64,000 bases of DNA from Flavobacteriales bacterium (lineage in GTDB: Bacteria > Bacteroidota > Bacteroidia > CAIKAF01), in the NCBI GenBank assembly GCA_025451235.1, contig JANWKT010000036.1, positions 1 to 64,000 on the forward strand. The letters run 5' to 3'. Positions 1 to 8,653 of the stretch are shown in pieces (the first letter of the stretch is position 1; each line of letters begins with the position of its first letter). The translations under genes and the position numbers were made by a program. The notes under the pieces were generated by a model. It had not been told where the DNA came from. It searched no databases and was given only the letters and a program-made list of their open reading frames with translations.

Positions 1-482
1 AATTTAGCGCTTTAGATTATTTACTCAAACCGGTGGAGGTGGAGGATCTGGTGAAAGCAGTTCAAAAGGCCATTAAGAAATGTTTATCGAAAGAGAATAG
101 CCAACCCCAAATTATTAATCTGCTGCGGAATATTCAGGAAGAGAAACCAGAAAGGACGCTGGCAGCGCATAAGAATGAGAAAGTGATCTTTATACGTGTT
201 GACAATATTTGTGCCGTAGAGGCTGATAGTCGCTATTCTCATATTCAAACCATCAATGGGGAAAAGTATACGTTGTCAAAAACCCTGAAAGAATTTGAGG
301 ATTATATGACGGATGATCCTTCCTTTATAAGGATTAACAGGAGTACCATCATTAATACAAAATATATTCGCCATTATTCCAAAGGTGATCCTTGTACCAT
401 CGAGATGCAGAATGAAATGCTTTTTGAAATTTCCCGAAGAAAAAAACAGGAAGTATTGGAGAAACTAAAAAAAAGCAGATAA
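1..482 (+). CDS. LytTR-family response regulator, C-terminal part (5' end outside window)
   Basis: The reading frame is open from the left edge (frame begins at base 3), so the gene starts outside the window. The first visible residues, ALDYLLKPVEVEDL, are the typical end of a CheY-like receiver domain in LytTR regulators, with the conserved Lys-Pro. A LytTR DNA-binding domain follows from about base 165, with motifs such as FIRINRSTIINTKYI near its end. The family receives a phosphate from a partner histidine kinase and binds direct-repeat promoter sites; the kinase is presumably upstream and not visible. The gene is convergent with the next one, with 3 bases between the two stop codons. Confidence 0.9.
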   Translation, partial: FSALDYLLKPVEVEDLVKAVQKAIKKCLSKENSQPQIINLLRNIQEEKPERTLAAHKNEKVIFIRVDNICAVEADSRYSHIQTINGEKYTLSKTLKEFEDYMTDDPSFIRINRSTIINTKYIRHYSKGDPCTIEMQNEMLFEISRRKKQEVLEKLKKSR

Positions 483-485
483 AAC

Positions 486-2603
486 CTATCTTGAAACAAC
501 TATCTTTTTACTAATCATGTTATTTTCATTATATATAGAGGCTATATATAAACCAATAGGAAAATTTGTTATCTCTACTATTGTTTGATTTGAGACAACA
601 GGTACAGTTTTAACCATGTTACCTAGCATATCCCTGATAATAATTGATGAACCTGAAACGTATTCACCCATTGAAAAAATTATATGGTCATTAGCCGGAT
701 TCGGGTATATACTGAAATCAACTAAATTTTCGTTTTCAATGCCTATCATTGAAATGGTGGTTTGGACAGTATTAGTTGTTATGGGTGAATTATAATCAAA
801 GTAGATATGTGCTGTATTGGCTATAATTGTGCCTATTGGTAAAGTACCATTTGGTTTTATTTTATATTGGATGTATCCATGAGAAAGAGGTTCGTTAGTA
901 GTGCTGTCCATTAAGTAAATATTGTAAAAGCTAAACCTGGCTATATTCCCAGCAATATTTATATTAACGGGGTGGCTATAATTTAAAATCTTAAAAGTTG
1001 AAGGGTCCAAATCCGCATCCAAAGTATCTTTAATGTTTATATTAATAGCTGGAGCAGAACCTGTGTTCTGAAAATGAATGGTATAAGTTAACCAATCATT
1101 ATAAGGATATAATACATTACCTGAAGGATAAACTTCTTTAATATTCGGATCAAACGAGGTAGTTACAATTCCACAGTAATAAAGAGAGTTATTCAACAAA
1201 CTCGTTTCTATTCCGCTACTTGTTACCTGGACATCAAAACAAACCAGATCACTGTCGTTAGCCGTTGTATCAGTAGTAAACAGTAAATTAAAAGCGCTGA
1301 GCATATTTAATGTTGAAAAATCAGCTACTGTATAGGTATAAACATTTCCTGCCACAGAAGGTGTAAGACTTCCCATAGCCGGGCCTATATAGGTTACCGG
1401 ACCGTTTACGGTTACCTGCACATTACCGCTAATACCAAATGTGTTACATGGCCCTCCCAGCATATGCATTGCAGCATCACCTGCTCTAATGTTTATATTT
1501 GAAAGCAGTCCTGGGAAATAAATTCCTGATGTGTTGGTTACCGCAAATGCACCCAGATCATAACCAGGTTTACAAATAAGTCCAAAATCCACATTTTGTA
1601 TTGTTGTATCAGGATCCAATAATGTAAAACTACTATCTAAGCCTGGATCCAAACATGATGGTGTAAATGGAGTACCACTGGTATCAATTACTACCTCAAA
1701 ATTCCCTTGCCCGGATTCTAATCCGTATCCATATATCGAGGAATATGTTTGTGACTGAAGTACCGAACTTTCAAACAACTGAATAGGTATGCCTGCTATA
1801 TTTGACTCTGTGCTATCATGAACACAGTTCAAGTTAATATCCATATATATATATCCGGTAATATCTTTATAAATGGGACATCCATTTGGATTAAAAACAC
1901 TGCAATCATCATAAAAATATGGATTTATATCGTAATCAAAGGCAGCATAATATCCATTGCTGGGTATGCATTGAATGCCTGTGGCCCAAGTATGTAATGC
2001 TTGAATGTTCCAATCTATAAGCGGTAAACAAGTTAAGTTGGGGTTTGCACTACAGTATAATTCTTGTAAGCTTGTGGGTAGTTCGGGTAAATATGATAAC
2101 GTATCATTACCACAATATAGAGCAACTAGGTTAGGTGGAAGAGAAGGCAAAACATGAATGGGATTTGAGGAACAATCTAAATATAAAAGTCCAGTAGGTA
2201 AAACGAGTTGGCTTATATGGTTTGTTCCAACCCCCAATAATTCTAAAGTTGAAGGTAATGGAGGTAAGCTGTCTAAATTATTGTTGGTACAATCCAAGGA
2301 AAGAAGGCCAGCTGGTAATGGGGGTAGGTTACTAATAGAATTTACAGGAACCCATAAGGTCTGGAGGTTGTCAAAATATTGTATGGCATCAATATTGGAA
2401 ATCCCAAGATTAAACATACTTATTGTATCCTCGTTTACAATTGCACTGCATGTTGTGTCCATTTGGTTTCCACTCATACAAGCTGGATAATTTGTTTGCA
2501 GATATGTAACAAAAACCGGATCAGGAATAGTTACCCATTGAGCTCTTAGAATATAGAAGTGACTAAGGAGGAAAATAATGGTCAGATAGATCTTTTTCTT
2601 CAT
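486..2603 (-). CDS. Secreted leucine-rich-repeat protein with T9SS sorting domain
   Basis: About 705 residues. I chose the ATG at 2603 because it opens directly into a signal peptide (MKKKIYLTIIFLLSHFYILRAQ region) and a -7 box lies 17 nt upstream; an in-frame ATG at 2651 would add a poorly conserved leader. After the signal peptide come short leucine-rich repeats (NLPPLPAGLLSLDCTNN-like units), an SdrD B-like segment (DITGYIYMDINLNCVHDS), then the conserved DPNIKEVYPSG...YTIHFQNTG domain common in Bacteroidota surface proteins. The last ~80 residues form a type A T9SS C-terminal domain (IYPNPANDHI ... GLYIASI ... KKIVV). It is probably exported and attached to or released from the cell surface. 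The ligand is unknown. Confidence 0.88.
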   Translation of the reverse strand: MKKKIYLTIIFLLSHFYILRAQWVTIPDPVFVTYLQTNYPACMSGNQMDTTCSAIVNEDTISMFNLGISNIDAIQYFDNLQTLWVPVNSISNLPPLPAGLLSLDCTNNNLDSLPPLPSTLELLGVGTNHISQLVLPTGLLYLDCSSNPIHVLPSLPPNLVALYCGNDTLSYLPELPTSLQELYCSANPNLTCLPLIDWNIQALHTWATGIQCIPSNGYYAAFDYDINPYFYDDCSVFNPNGCPIYKDITGYIYMDINLNCVHDSTESNIAGIPIQLFESSVLQSQTYSSIYGYGLESGQGNFEVVIDTSGTPFTPSCLDPGLDSSFTLLDPDTTIQNVDFGLICKPGYDLGAFAVTNTSGIYFPGLLSNINIRAGDAAMHMLGGPCNTFGISGNVQVTVNGPVTYIGPAMGSLTPSVAGNVYTYTVADFSTLNMLSAFNLLFTTDTTANDSDLVCFDVQVTSSGIETSLLNNSLYYCGIVTTSFDPNIKEVYPSGNVLYPYNDWLTYTIHFQNTGSAPAININIKDTLDADLDPSTFKILNYSHPVNINIAGNIARFSFYNIYLMDSTTNEPLSHGYIQYKIKPNGTLPIGTIIANTAHIYFDYNSPITTNTVQTTISMIGIENENLVDFSIYPNPANDHIIFSMGEYVSGSSIIIRDMLGNMVKTVPVVSNQTIVEITNFPIGLYIASIYNENNMISKKIVVSR

Positions 2604-2964
2604 AATACTAAGCTTCTTTTCAAAACTAAGCGGATTTATGGCCAATTCCAAGGTTTGGTAAGAAAACGTAGTAAGCGGTATAAATCATGATCCTGACAGT
2701 AACATCAAGGCCCGCAGCAGGCTGCATGAAGGAAGTAGCCAGGTGCGCCGACTAATTAATTACTTTTTGCACCATGAAACAGGCTGCATGAGCACCAAAG
2801 CCGTATAACGCTTTGGCATACGAACAGCCGCTGTGCCACCTGAACGGCCGTAGGGAAGGGTCCCCCCAATTTAAAATTCTGCATTTATCATTTTATATTT
2901 TTCTACTTAAACCAATTTTATTGAACCGAAAAATGTAAAACGCTAAATTTTAAATGAAAACAAT
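2604..2964. repeat. Gene-free stretch with GC-richer palindromic scraps
   Basis: Apart from the promoter at its left end, I see no gene in this 361-base gap. From about 2690 to 2870 the composition is more GC-rich than the surroundings. CAGGCTGCATGA occurs twice in direct orientation (2718-2729 and 2780-2791), and there are short inverted repeats (for example AAAGC/GCTTT around 2807). It resembles the dispersed palindrome-rich gaps elsewhere in the window. Confidence 0.4.
2621..2651 (-). promoter_or_regulatory. Bacteroidota-type promoter for the LRR/T9SS gene
   Basis: On the minus strand a -7 box TAGTTTTG (2628-2621) fits TAnnTTTG, with TTG about 20 nt upstream (2651-2649). It places transcription start just before the ATG at 2603 and argues against a start at 2651. 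Confidence 0.5.
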
Positions 2965-3168
2965 CTAGTCTTTTACCTCCTCATAATCCGTATACTCTCC
3001 GGCATTCGGGTTGATAAGAGGTTTTTTGGAGGGATCTACAGGATTCTTTTTCTCCATTTGCGAATTTGCATGCATTTTTTTACGTGCATTGTATAACCTC
3101 ACCACAAATTTGAGGATATAAAATGTGCCTACAGCAAATACCAGTATTTTTAAAAGCTTGAGAAGCAT
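2965..3168 (-). CDS. DUF4834 family small membrane protein
   Basis: 67 residues: one hydrophobic N-terminal segment (LLKLLKILVFAVGTFYILKFVV), a basic stretch, then a C-terminus ending GEYTDYEEVKD, which is the hallmark of the Bacteroidota DUF4834 family. Function is unknown; it is probably a single-pass inner-membrane protein. Its ATG overlaps the carB stop codon by one base (TAATG on the minus strand), so translation is likely coupled to carB. Whether that reflects shared function or only operon packing cannot be told from the sequence. Confidence 0.82.
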   Translation of the reverse strand: MLLKLLKILVFAVGTFYILKFVVRLYNARKKMHANSQMEKKNPVDPSKKPLINPNAGEYTDYEEVKD

Positions 3169-5978
3169 TAACGGCTAAGATATAGATTTCTTTCGCTATA
3201 GATCTTGGTAAAGAATTTATCTTTCAATGTATCGATAAAATAAATGGCCTCACCGGTTGATTTCATTTCGGGTCCTAATTCCTTGTTGACATCCTGGAAC
3301 TTGTTGAAAGAGAATACAGGAATTTTGATCGCATATCCTTTGAGCTGAGGATTATATTTGAAATCGGAAAGCTGATGGGTACCCAGCATCATTTTGGTAG
3401 CCCAGTTTACATAAGGCTGTTTGTATGCTTTTGCGATGAAAGGTACAGTACGGCTTGCACGTGGGTTGGCCTCGATCACATATACCTTGTCATCCTTAAT
3501 AGCGAATTGCATGTTGATCAATCCCTTTACTTGCATTCGTTGCGCAATTCTAATAGTATATTCTTCCATTTGTTCCATTACCAATGCGCCCAGGTTATAA
3601 GGAGGCAACACTGCATACGAATCCCCACTGTGTATACCGGCCGGTTCAATATGTTGCATCATGCCGATGATGAGGACATTTTCTCCATCGCAGATGGCAT
3701 CACACTCTGCCTCAATGGTCCTTTCGAGAAAATGATCCAGCAATACTTTATTGTCCGGAAAATCTTTAAAAAGATCGATCACATGCGCTTCGAGCTCATC
3801 TTCGTTGATCACGATCTTCATTTTTTGTCCTCCTAATACATATGAAGGACGAACAAGTAATGGGAATCCCAATTGCCTGCAAAGCTCAATTGCTTCGCTA
3901 GCATTATTAACAGTGCCGAATTCTGGGTATGGGATTCCCATTTCCTTGAGTAACGTAGAAAATCTTCCTCTGTCCTCTGCGAGGTCCAGGCTATCATAGG
4001 ATGTTCCCATGATCTTGATACCATAGCGATGCAGTTTTTCAGAAAGTTTAAGAGCAGTTTGTCCTCCTAACTGAACAATCACCCCTTCTGGTTTTTCATG
4101 TTCAATGATATCGTAAATATGCTCCCAGAAAACTGGTTCGAAATATAATTTATCTGCTGTGTTAAAATCGGTACTTACCGTTTCAGGATTACAATTGATC
4201 ATAATGGTTTCGTAGCCCGCTTCCTTTGCTGCTAAAACCCCATGCACACAACTATAATCAAATTCGATTCCCTGACCTATGCGATTAGGACCACTTCCCA
4301 AGATGATCACTTTCTTTTTATCGGAGACCACAGATTCATTTTCCTCTTCGAAGGTTGAATAATAATAAGGAGTATATGCTTCGAATTCAGCGGCACAGGT
4401 ATCCACCTGCTTGTATACTCTTTTAATTCCTTCTGCCTGGCGCCTGAAATATACTTCACTTTCCAGACATCCAAGTAAATGTGCAATCTGCCGGTCCCCA
4501 TATCCTTTTTGCTTGGCTACTACCAATAGTTCACGCGGAATTTCGCCGATCGTGGTTTTTTGAATTTCTCGTTCTAAAGCTACCAGCTCTTCTATTTGGT
4601 TCAGGAACCAGGGATCAATTTGCGTGGCTTTTTGGATGCTGGCAAACGGAATGCCTAGTTTAAACGCATCGTAAATATGAAAAAGTCTGTTCCAGGTGGG
4701 GTTTTCGAGACTATGAAGGATCTCATCCCTGTTGGTCAATTCCCGGCCGTCGGCACCTAAGCCATTTCTATTGATCTCTAAGCTCTGACAAGCTTTTTGT
4801 AATGCTTCCTGAAATGTTCTTCCAATGCCCATGGCCTCACCCACCGACTTCATCTGTAAACCTAGTTTGCGATCAGCTCCTTTGAATTTATCAAAGTTCC
4901 AGCGTGGAATTTTCACGATCACATAATCCAGGGTAGGCTCAAACAAAGCACTGGTTTTGGTGATGGGATTTTCCAACTCGTCCAGGTTATAACCAATCGC
5001 TAATTTTGATGCAATCCTTGCAATGGGATATCCGGTAGCTTTACTGGCCAGTGCCGAAGAACGGCTAACACGCGGATTGATCTCGATAGCAACAATTTCT
5101 TCTGTTTCCGGATGAACTGCAAACTGAACATTACATCCTCCTGAAAAATTTCCAATACTGCGCATCATTTTGATGGCCAGGTCACGCATATGCTGAAAAG
5201 TAGTGTCGGCTAATGTCATAGCTGGGGCAACCGTAATGCTATCGCCGGTATGTATGCCCATCGGATCGAAGTTTTCAATGGAACAAATGATGACTACATT
5301 GTCGTTGGCATCTCTTAATAATTCCAATTCATATTCTTTCCATCCAAAAATGGATTTTTCTATCAATACTTCGTGAATAGGGGATGCATGAAGCCCCCTG
5401 TTCAACAATTCATCAAATTCTTCTTTTTTGTTCACGAATGCCCCACCTGTTCCGCCCAATGTGAAAGACGGACGGATCACCAGAGGAAATCCAATTTCCT
5501 GTGCGATCTCTTTGCCTTCTAAAAAACTTTGGGCTGTTTTGCTCGGTGCTACCCCAACACCTATTTCGATCATTAGCTGACGGAACAACTCTCGGTTTTC
5601 TGTACGGTCAATGGCTTCAATATCTACTCCTATCAATTTTACCCCGTATTTTTCCCAAACCCCGGCATCTTCGCATTCTTTGCAAAGGTTCAAAGCGGTC
5701 TGGCCACCCATGGTAGGTAATACAGCATCAATTTTTCTTTCCTCGAGGATCTTAACAATATAATCCATTTCCAGTGGCCAGAGGTATACATGATCCGCTG
5801 TAACAGGATCGGTCATAATGGTGGCTGGGTTCGAATTAATAAGAGAAACTTCTATGCCTTCTTCTTTGAGGGATCGGGATGCTTGCGAACCGGAATAGTC
5901 AAATTCGCAGGCCTGGCCAATAATAATGGGGCCACTACCAATAATAAGAACAGATTTAATACTTGGATCTTTAGGCAC
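3168..5978 (-). CDS. carB: Carbamoyl-phosphate synthase large subunit
   Basis: 936 residues. The enzyme makes carbamoyl phosphate from bicarbonate, ATP and glutamine-derived ammonia for pyrimidine and arginine synthesis, with CarA as partner (not in the window). Both duplicated ATP-grasp halves are present: KSVLIIGSGPIIIGQACEFDYSG opens the first and KKVIILGSGPNRIGQGIEFDYS the second, each ending with conserved EINPR / EANPR motifs. The start is GTG (5978), giving the family N-terminus MPKDPSIKSV; no ATG fits. The protein stops right after the second half (GPEMKSTGEAIYFIDT...), so the usual ~130-residue C-terminal MGS-like allosteric domain is absent. Confidence 0.96.
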   Translation of the reverse strand: MPKDPSIKSVLIIGSGPIIIGQACEFDYSGSQASRSLKEEGIEVSLINSNPATIMTDPVTADHVYLWPLEMDYIVKILEERKIDAVLPTMGGQTALNLCKECEDAGVWEKYGVKLIGVDIEAIDRTENRELFRQLMIEIGVGVAPSKTAQSFLEGKEIAQEIGFPLVIRPSFTLGGTGGAFVNKKEEFDELLNRGLHASPIHEVLIEKSIFGWKEYELELLRDANDNVVIICSIENFDPMGIHTGDSITVAPAMTLADTTFQHMRDLAIKMMRSIGNFSGGCNVQFAVHPETEEIVAIEINPRVSRSSALASKATGYPIARIASKLAIGYNLDELENPITKTSALFEPTLDYVIVKIPRWNFDKFKGADRKLGLQMKSVGEAMGIGRTFQEALQKACQSLEINRNGLGADGRELTNRDEILHSLENPTWNRLFHIYDAFKLGIPFASIQKATQIDPWFLNQIEELVALEREIQKTTIGEIPRELLVVAKQKGYGDRQIAHLLGCLESEVYFRRQAEGIKRVYKQVDTCAAEFEAYTPYYYSTFEEENESVVSDKKKVIILGSGPNRIGQGIEFDYSCVHGVLAAKEAGYETIMINCNPETVSTDFNTADKLYFEPVFWEHIYDIIEHEKPEGVIVQLGGQTALKLSEKLHRYGIKIMGTSYDSLDLAEDRGRFSTLLKEMGIPYPEFGTVNNASEAIELCRQLGFPLLVRPSYVLGGQKMKIVINEDELEAHVIDLFKDFPDNKVLLDHFLERTIEAECDAICDGENVLIIGMMQHIEPAGIHSGDSYAVLPPYNLGALVMEQMEEYTIRIAQRMQVKGLINMQFAIKDDKVYVIEANPRASRTVPFIAKAYKQPYVNWATKMMLGTHQLSDFKYNPQLKGYAIKIPVFSFNKFQDVNKELGPEMKSTGEAIYFIDTLKDKFFTKIYSERNLYLSR

Positions 5979-6012
5979 AATAAAATATTTAAAAGAATAA
6001 AAATAAATTGGG

Positions 6013-6020
6013 CAAAAATA
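6013..6020 (-). promoter_or_regulatory. -7 promoter element upstream of carB
   Basis: Minus-strand TATTTTTG fits the Bacteroidota -7 consensus TAnnTTTG and lies 34 nt before the GTG start of carB. The -33 region is a T-run rather than a clear TTTG. Confidence 0.45.
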
Positions 6021-6133
6021 GAAAATCTACCTCTGTAAAAACTGAATGTTGATCTATTGTTGAGAAGTTTAAATAAAAAGGCCGGAATCCTTGCTAGTAT
6101 TCAATCTTTGGTTGAAGTACCCCCTACCTTGTT

Positions 6134-6511
6134 CTAAATAGTCGGATGGGTCCCGTCAACACCCCCATTCATGTTAACGCATTCCATCATTACTTCCCGG
6201 TTTGCTTCCAAAGCCAGTTTTTTATTATTCACCAGGTCGATAATACTGCCTATCCAACAAAGTCCAAAAGTGAACAGATAGAGGATCCCCATTCCTATGT
6301 GTCCATAATAAAATCGTTGGATCCCATGGAAACCCACAGCGAATGGAATAATTCCCAGGATAATTCCGGTTTGGGGATCTTTTCTTTTAAATTTATAAAG
6401 TTCGATAAAGCTGTGTAATTTTTCCGGCGAATAGCCCTGGGTAATATGCTTTAATTCCAGCAGTTCATCACTTTCCAGATTGGGAATAGAATAGAACATG
6501 GCATCACTCAT
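6134..6511 (-). CDS. TM2 domain-containing membrane protein
   Basis: 125 residues. The middle carries a TM2 domain: GIIPFAVGFHGIQRFYYGHIGMGILYLFTFGLCWIGSIID, two hydrophobic helices joined by a short turn with the conserved G-x-x-R-F-Y-x-G pattern. The N-terminus is soluble and charged. TM2 proteins are widespread small membrane proteins without one defined role. The gene stands alone between carB and the divergent ion-channel-like pair. Confidence 0.85.
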   Translation of the reverse strand: MSDAMFYSIPNLESDELLELKHITQGYSPEKLHSFIELYKFKRKDPQTGIILGIIPFAVGFHGIQRFYYGHIGMGILYLFTFGLCWIGSIIDLVNNKKLALEANREVMMECVNMNGGVDGTHPTI

Positions 6512-6609
6512 AATTCTTGTAATTAGCTATGCGAAAATAGCAAATCCCGATTAATTTTAAACTACGGTTTCAAGTAAATGATTATATTCGTAAATAATTA
6601 TTGCAGCAA

Positions 6610-7602
6610 ATGAAAAAGCTATCCTTCCTATTCCTTATCACTTTTGGTATACTGGTAGGTTTTTTCACATCTACTTCGGCTCATGCTCAGGATGCTGCTT
6701 ATGCTCAGGAAGCTGGACCTGATACAGTGAAAGTAGGTTGCTATATCATTAGCTTGCATAATTTTAATTTCCGCGAAAAGGAATACACCGCCAGGTTCTG
6801 GTTATGGATGTTATATGATAGCCCTAATATTGAGTTTCACGATGACGTTGAGATACCCAATGCGAAAACCCTGAATTTTGATGCAATGGTGGATGACAGC
6901 ACAGCAGGGTATAAATGGATCCAGCTAAAGATCACCGCTAACATGAAAGAAACCTGGAATGTAAAGGATTATCCGTTTGATGAGCAAGAGCTGGAAATTA
7001 TTGTGGAGAACTCTAAATATGATGCCAGAACAGTGGTATTCATTCCGGATACGGTGGGGCAGTATTTTGATCCTGATTTTGTTGTAGAGGGTTGGAACAT
7101 CAAGGAGTTTAAGGTGGGTACCGGCATCAGCCATTATGCTACCGGATTTGGAGATGGCTCATTGGATAAACCCGAATCGGATTATAGTAAATTTATTATC
7201 AGCATTAAATTAGAACGATCTGCCTGGGGGTTATTTTTTAAGATTTTCCTTGGAATGTATGTTGCTTTTGCCATTTCATTTGTAAGTTTTTGGGTGGATG
7301 CTGAACATACAGAATCAAGATTCGCATTACCGGTGGGGGGATTATTTGCGGCCGTGGGTAACAAATATATCATTGATTCTTATTTACCTGAATCTTCTGC
7401 TTTTACAACTGTTGATATTCTTCATGGGGCCACCTTCGTCTCGATCTTTATCACCATTGCGTTTGCGGCGCTTTCCTTAAAATATGAGGATGGGGGAAAC
7501 CTCAAGCTATCGCATAAAACGGATAAGATAGTAAGATTGATATTGGGAGTTTCATTCATTGTCTTCAACATTGTTGTTGTTGCTAATTCTATCTATTCAT
7601 AA
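6610..7602 (+). CDS. Pentameric ligand-gated ion channel-like protein, copy 1
   Basis: 330 residues from the ATG at 6610; an in-frame TTG at 6601 adds only three residues. A signal peptide (MKKLSFLFLITFGILVGFF...AHAQ) is followed by a beta-rich extracellular region with the family hallmark W-x-V-x-DYPFDEQELEI and an early ARFWLWMLYD strand. Four hydrophobic segments follow: M1 (WGLFFKIFLGMYVAFAISFV), M2 (FALPVGGLFAAVGNKYIID), an M2-M3 linker SYLPESSAFTTVDILHG very like LP-x-x-P-Y-T-T-x-D in ELIC, then M3 and M4. No Cys-loop, as in prokaryotic members, and the conserved Pro of M1 is missing. It is likely an inner-membrane homopentamer or heteropentamer with copy 2. The ligand is unknown and gating is unproven. 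Confidence 0.72.
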   Translation: MKKLSFLFLITFGILVGFFTSTSAHAQDAAYAQEAGPDTVKVGCYIISLHNFNFREKEYTARFWLWMLYDSPNIEFHDDVEIPNAKTLNFDAMVDDSTAGYKWIQLKITANMKETWNVKDYPFDEQELEIIVENSKYDARTVVFIPDTVGQYFDPDFVVEGWNIKEFKVGTGISHYATGFGDGSLDKPESDYSKFIISIKLERSAWGLFFKIFLGMYVAFAISFVSFWVDAEHTESRFALPVGGLFAAVGNKYIIDSYLPESSAFTTVDILHGATFVSIFITIAFAALSLKYEDGGNLKLSHKTDKIVRLILGVSFIVFNIVVVANSIYS

Positions 7603-7685
7603 CCACACAGAGTTTTTATTTTTTTATTAAACCAATGATTCTTCAATTTGTCAAAAACATTGTTGGTCAATTAACTGCAGTTATT

Positions 7686-8651
7686 ATGAAAAGATCTGTA
7701 TTGCTTTTGCTAAGTGTATTATGCCTTGGGTTGCTGTCACCAGCACAGCGGGTACAAGCCCAAACTCCTGATACCGTTAGGATCGGGTGCTATTTTTTAA
7801 GTTTGCATGATTTTAATTTCAGAGAGAAGGAATATACCGCCCGATTTTGGCTTTGGCTATTGTACGATAATCCGGAAATTGATTTTGCTGATGATGTGGA
7901 GATACCCAATGCAAAATCCGTTCATTTCGATGCCATCATCATCGATAGTACGAACACCAATAAATGGGTTCAGCTCAAAGTCACCTCTGTTATTAAGCAG
8001 CCTTGGCGGGTAAATGATTATCCGTTTGATAAACAAAGGCTCAATATTATTATAGAAAATTCCAAATATGATTCCCGGACAGTGGTATTTGTTCCTGATA
8101 CAATCGGCCAGTTTTTTGATCCTGACTTTGTAGTAGCAGGATGGACGATCACGAGATTTAGTGTAGGTACAGGCACAAGCCACTATGCAACAGGTTTTGG
8201 TGATGGCTCATTGGAAACCCCGCAGTCGGACTATTCAAAAATTATGGTGGAGATCGATATTGAGAGAAACGCATGGGGCCTTTTTTTTAAAATTTTCCTT
8301 GGCATGTATGTTGCGTTCGCTATTTCCTATGTGAGTTTATGGATCGATCCGGAACATGCCGAGTCAAGGTTTGCATTACCTGTTGGAGGATTGTTCACCG
8401 CAGTAGGAAATAAATACATCATCGATTCTTATTTACCCGAATCCTCAGGGTTTACCATGGTCGACATATTACATGGACTTACTTTTGTATCCATTTTTGC
8501 CGTCATTTGTTTTTCGGTAGTCGCATTAACCTACCGAACCAAAGCGGATTTTAAGCAAGGAAACCGAACCAATAAAATCATGCGGGCCTTTTTAGGGATC
8601 AGTTATGTACTCATCAATGCAATGGTGGTGCTTACGGCCATTTATATGTAA
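7686..8651 (+). CDS. Pentameric ligand-gated ion channel-like protein, copy 2
   Basis: 321 residues from the ATG at 7686, chosen because it opens a signal peptide (MKRSVLLLLSVLCLGLLSP...VQAQ); an upstream in-frame ATG at 7635 would add 17 residues. It is a close paralogue of the preceding gene over its whole length, sharing GCYFLSLHDFNFREKEYTAR-like N-terminal sequence, DYPFDKQRLNIIIENSKYD, and an almost identical M1-M2-linker (ESRFALPVGGLF, NKYIIDSYLPESSGFT). The intergenic gap is short, suggesting a tandem duplication transcribed together. It ends 2 bases before the stop of the convergent A2M gene. Confidence 0.72.
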   Translation: MKRSVLLLLSVLCLGLLSPAQRVQAQTPDTVRIGCYFLSLHDFNFREKEYTARFWLWLLYDNPEIDFADDVEIPNAKSVHFDAIIIDSTNTNKWVQLKVTSVIKQPWRVNDYPFDKQRLNIIIENSKYDSRTVVFVPDTIGQFFDPDFVVAGWTITRFSVGTGTSHYATGFGDGSLETPQSDYSKIMVEIDIERNAWGLFFKIFLGMYVAFAISYVSLWIDPEHAESRFALPVGGLFTAVGNKYIIDSYLPESSGFTMVDILHGLTFVSIFAVICFSVVALTYRTKADFKQGNRTNKIMRAFLGISYVLINAMVVLTAIYM

Positions 8652-8653
8652 TG

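Noticed and set aside
6601-6609. Upstream TTG start for the first ion-channel-like gene
   Set aside because: It adds only LQQ-type residues before a perfect ATG-led signal peptide. The same reasoning was applied to TTG starts at 14443, 15967, 27834, 42413, 53038, 56093 and 62795.
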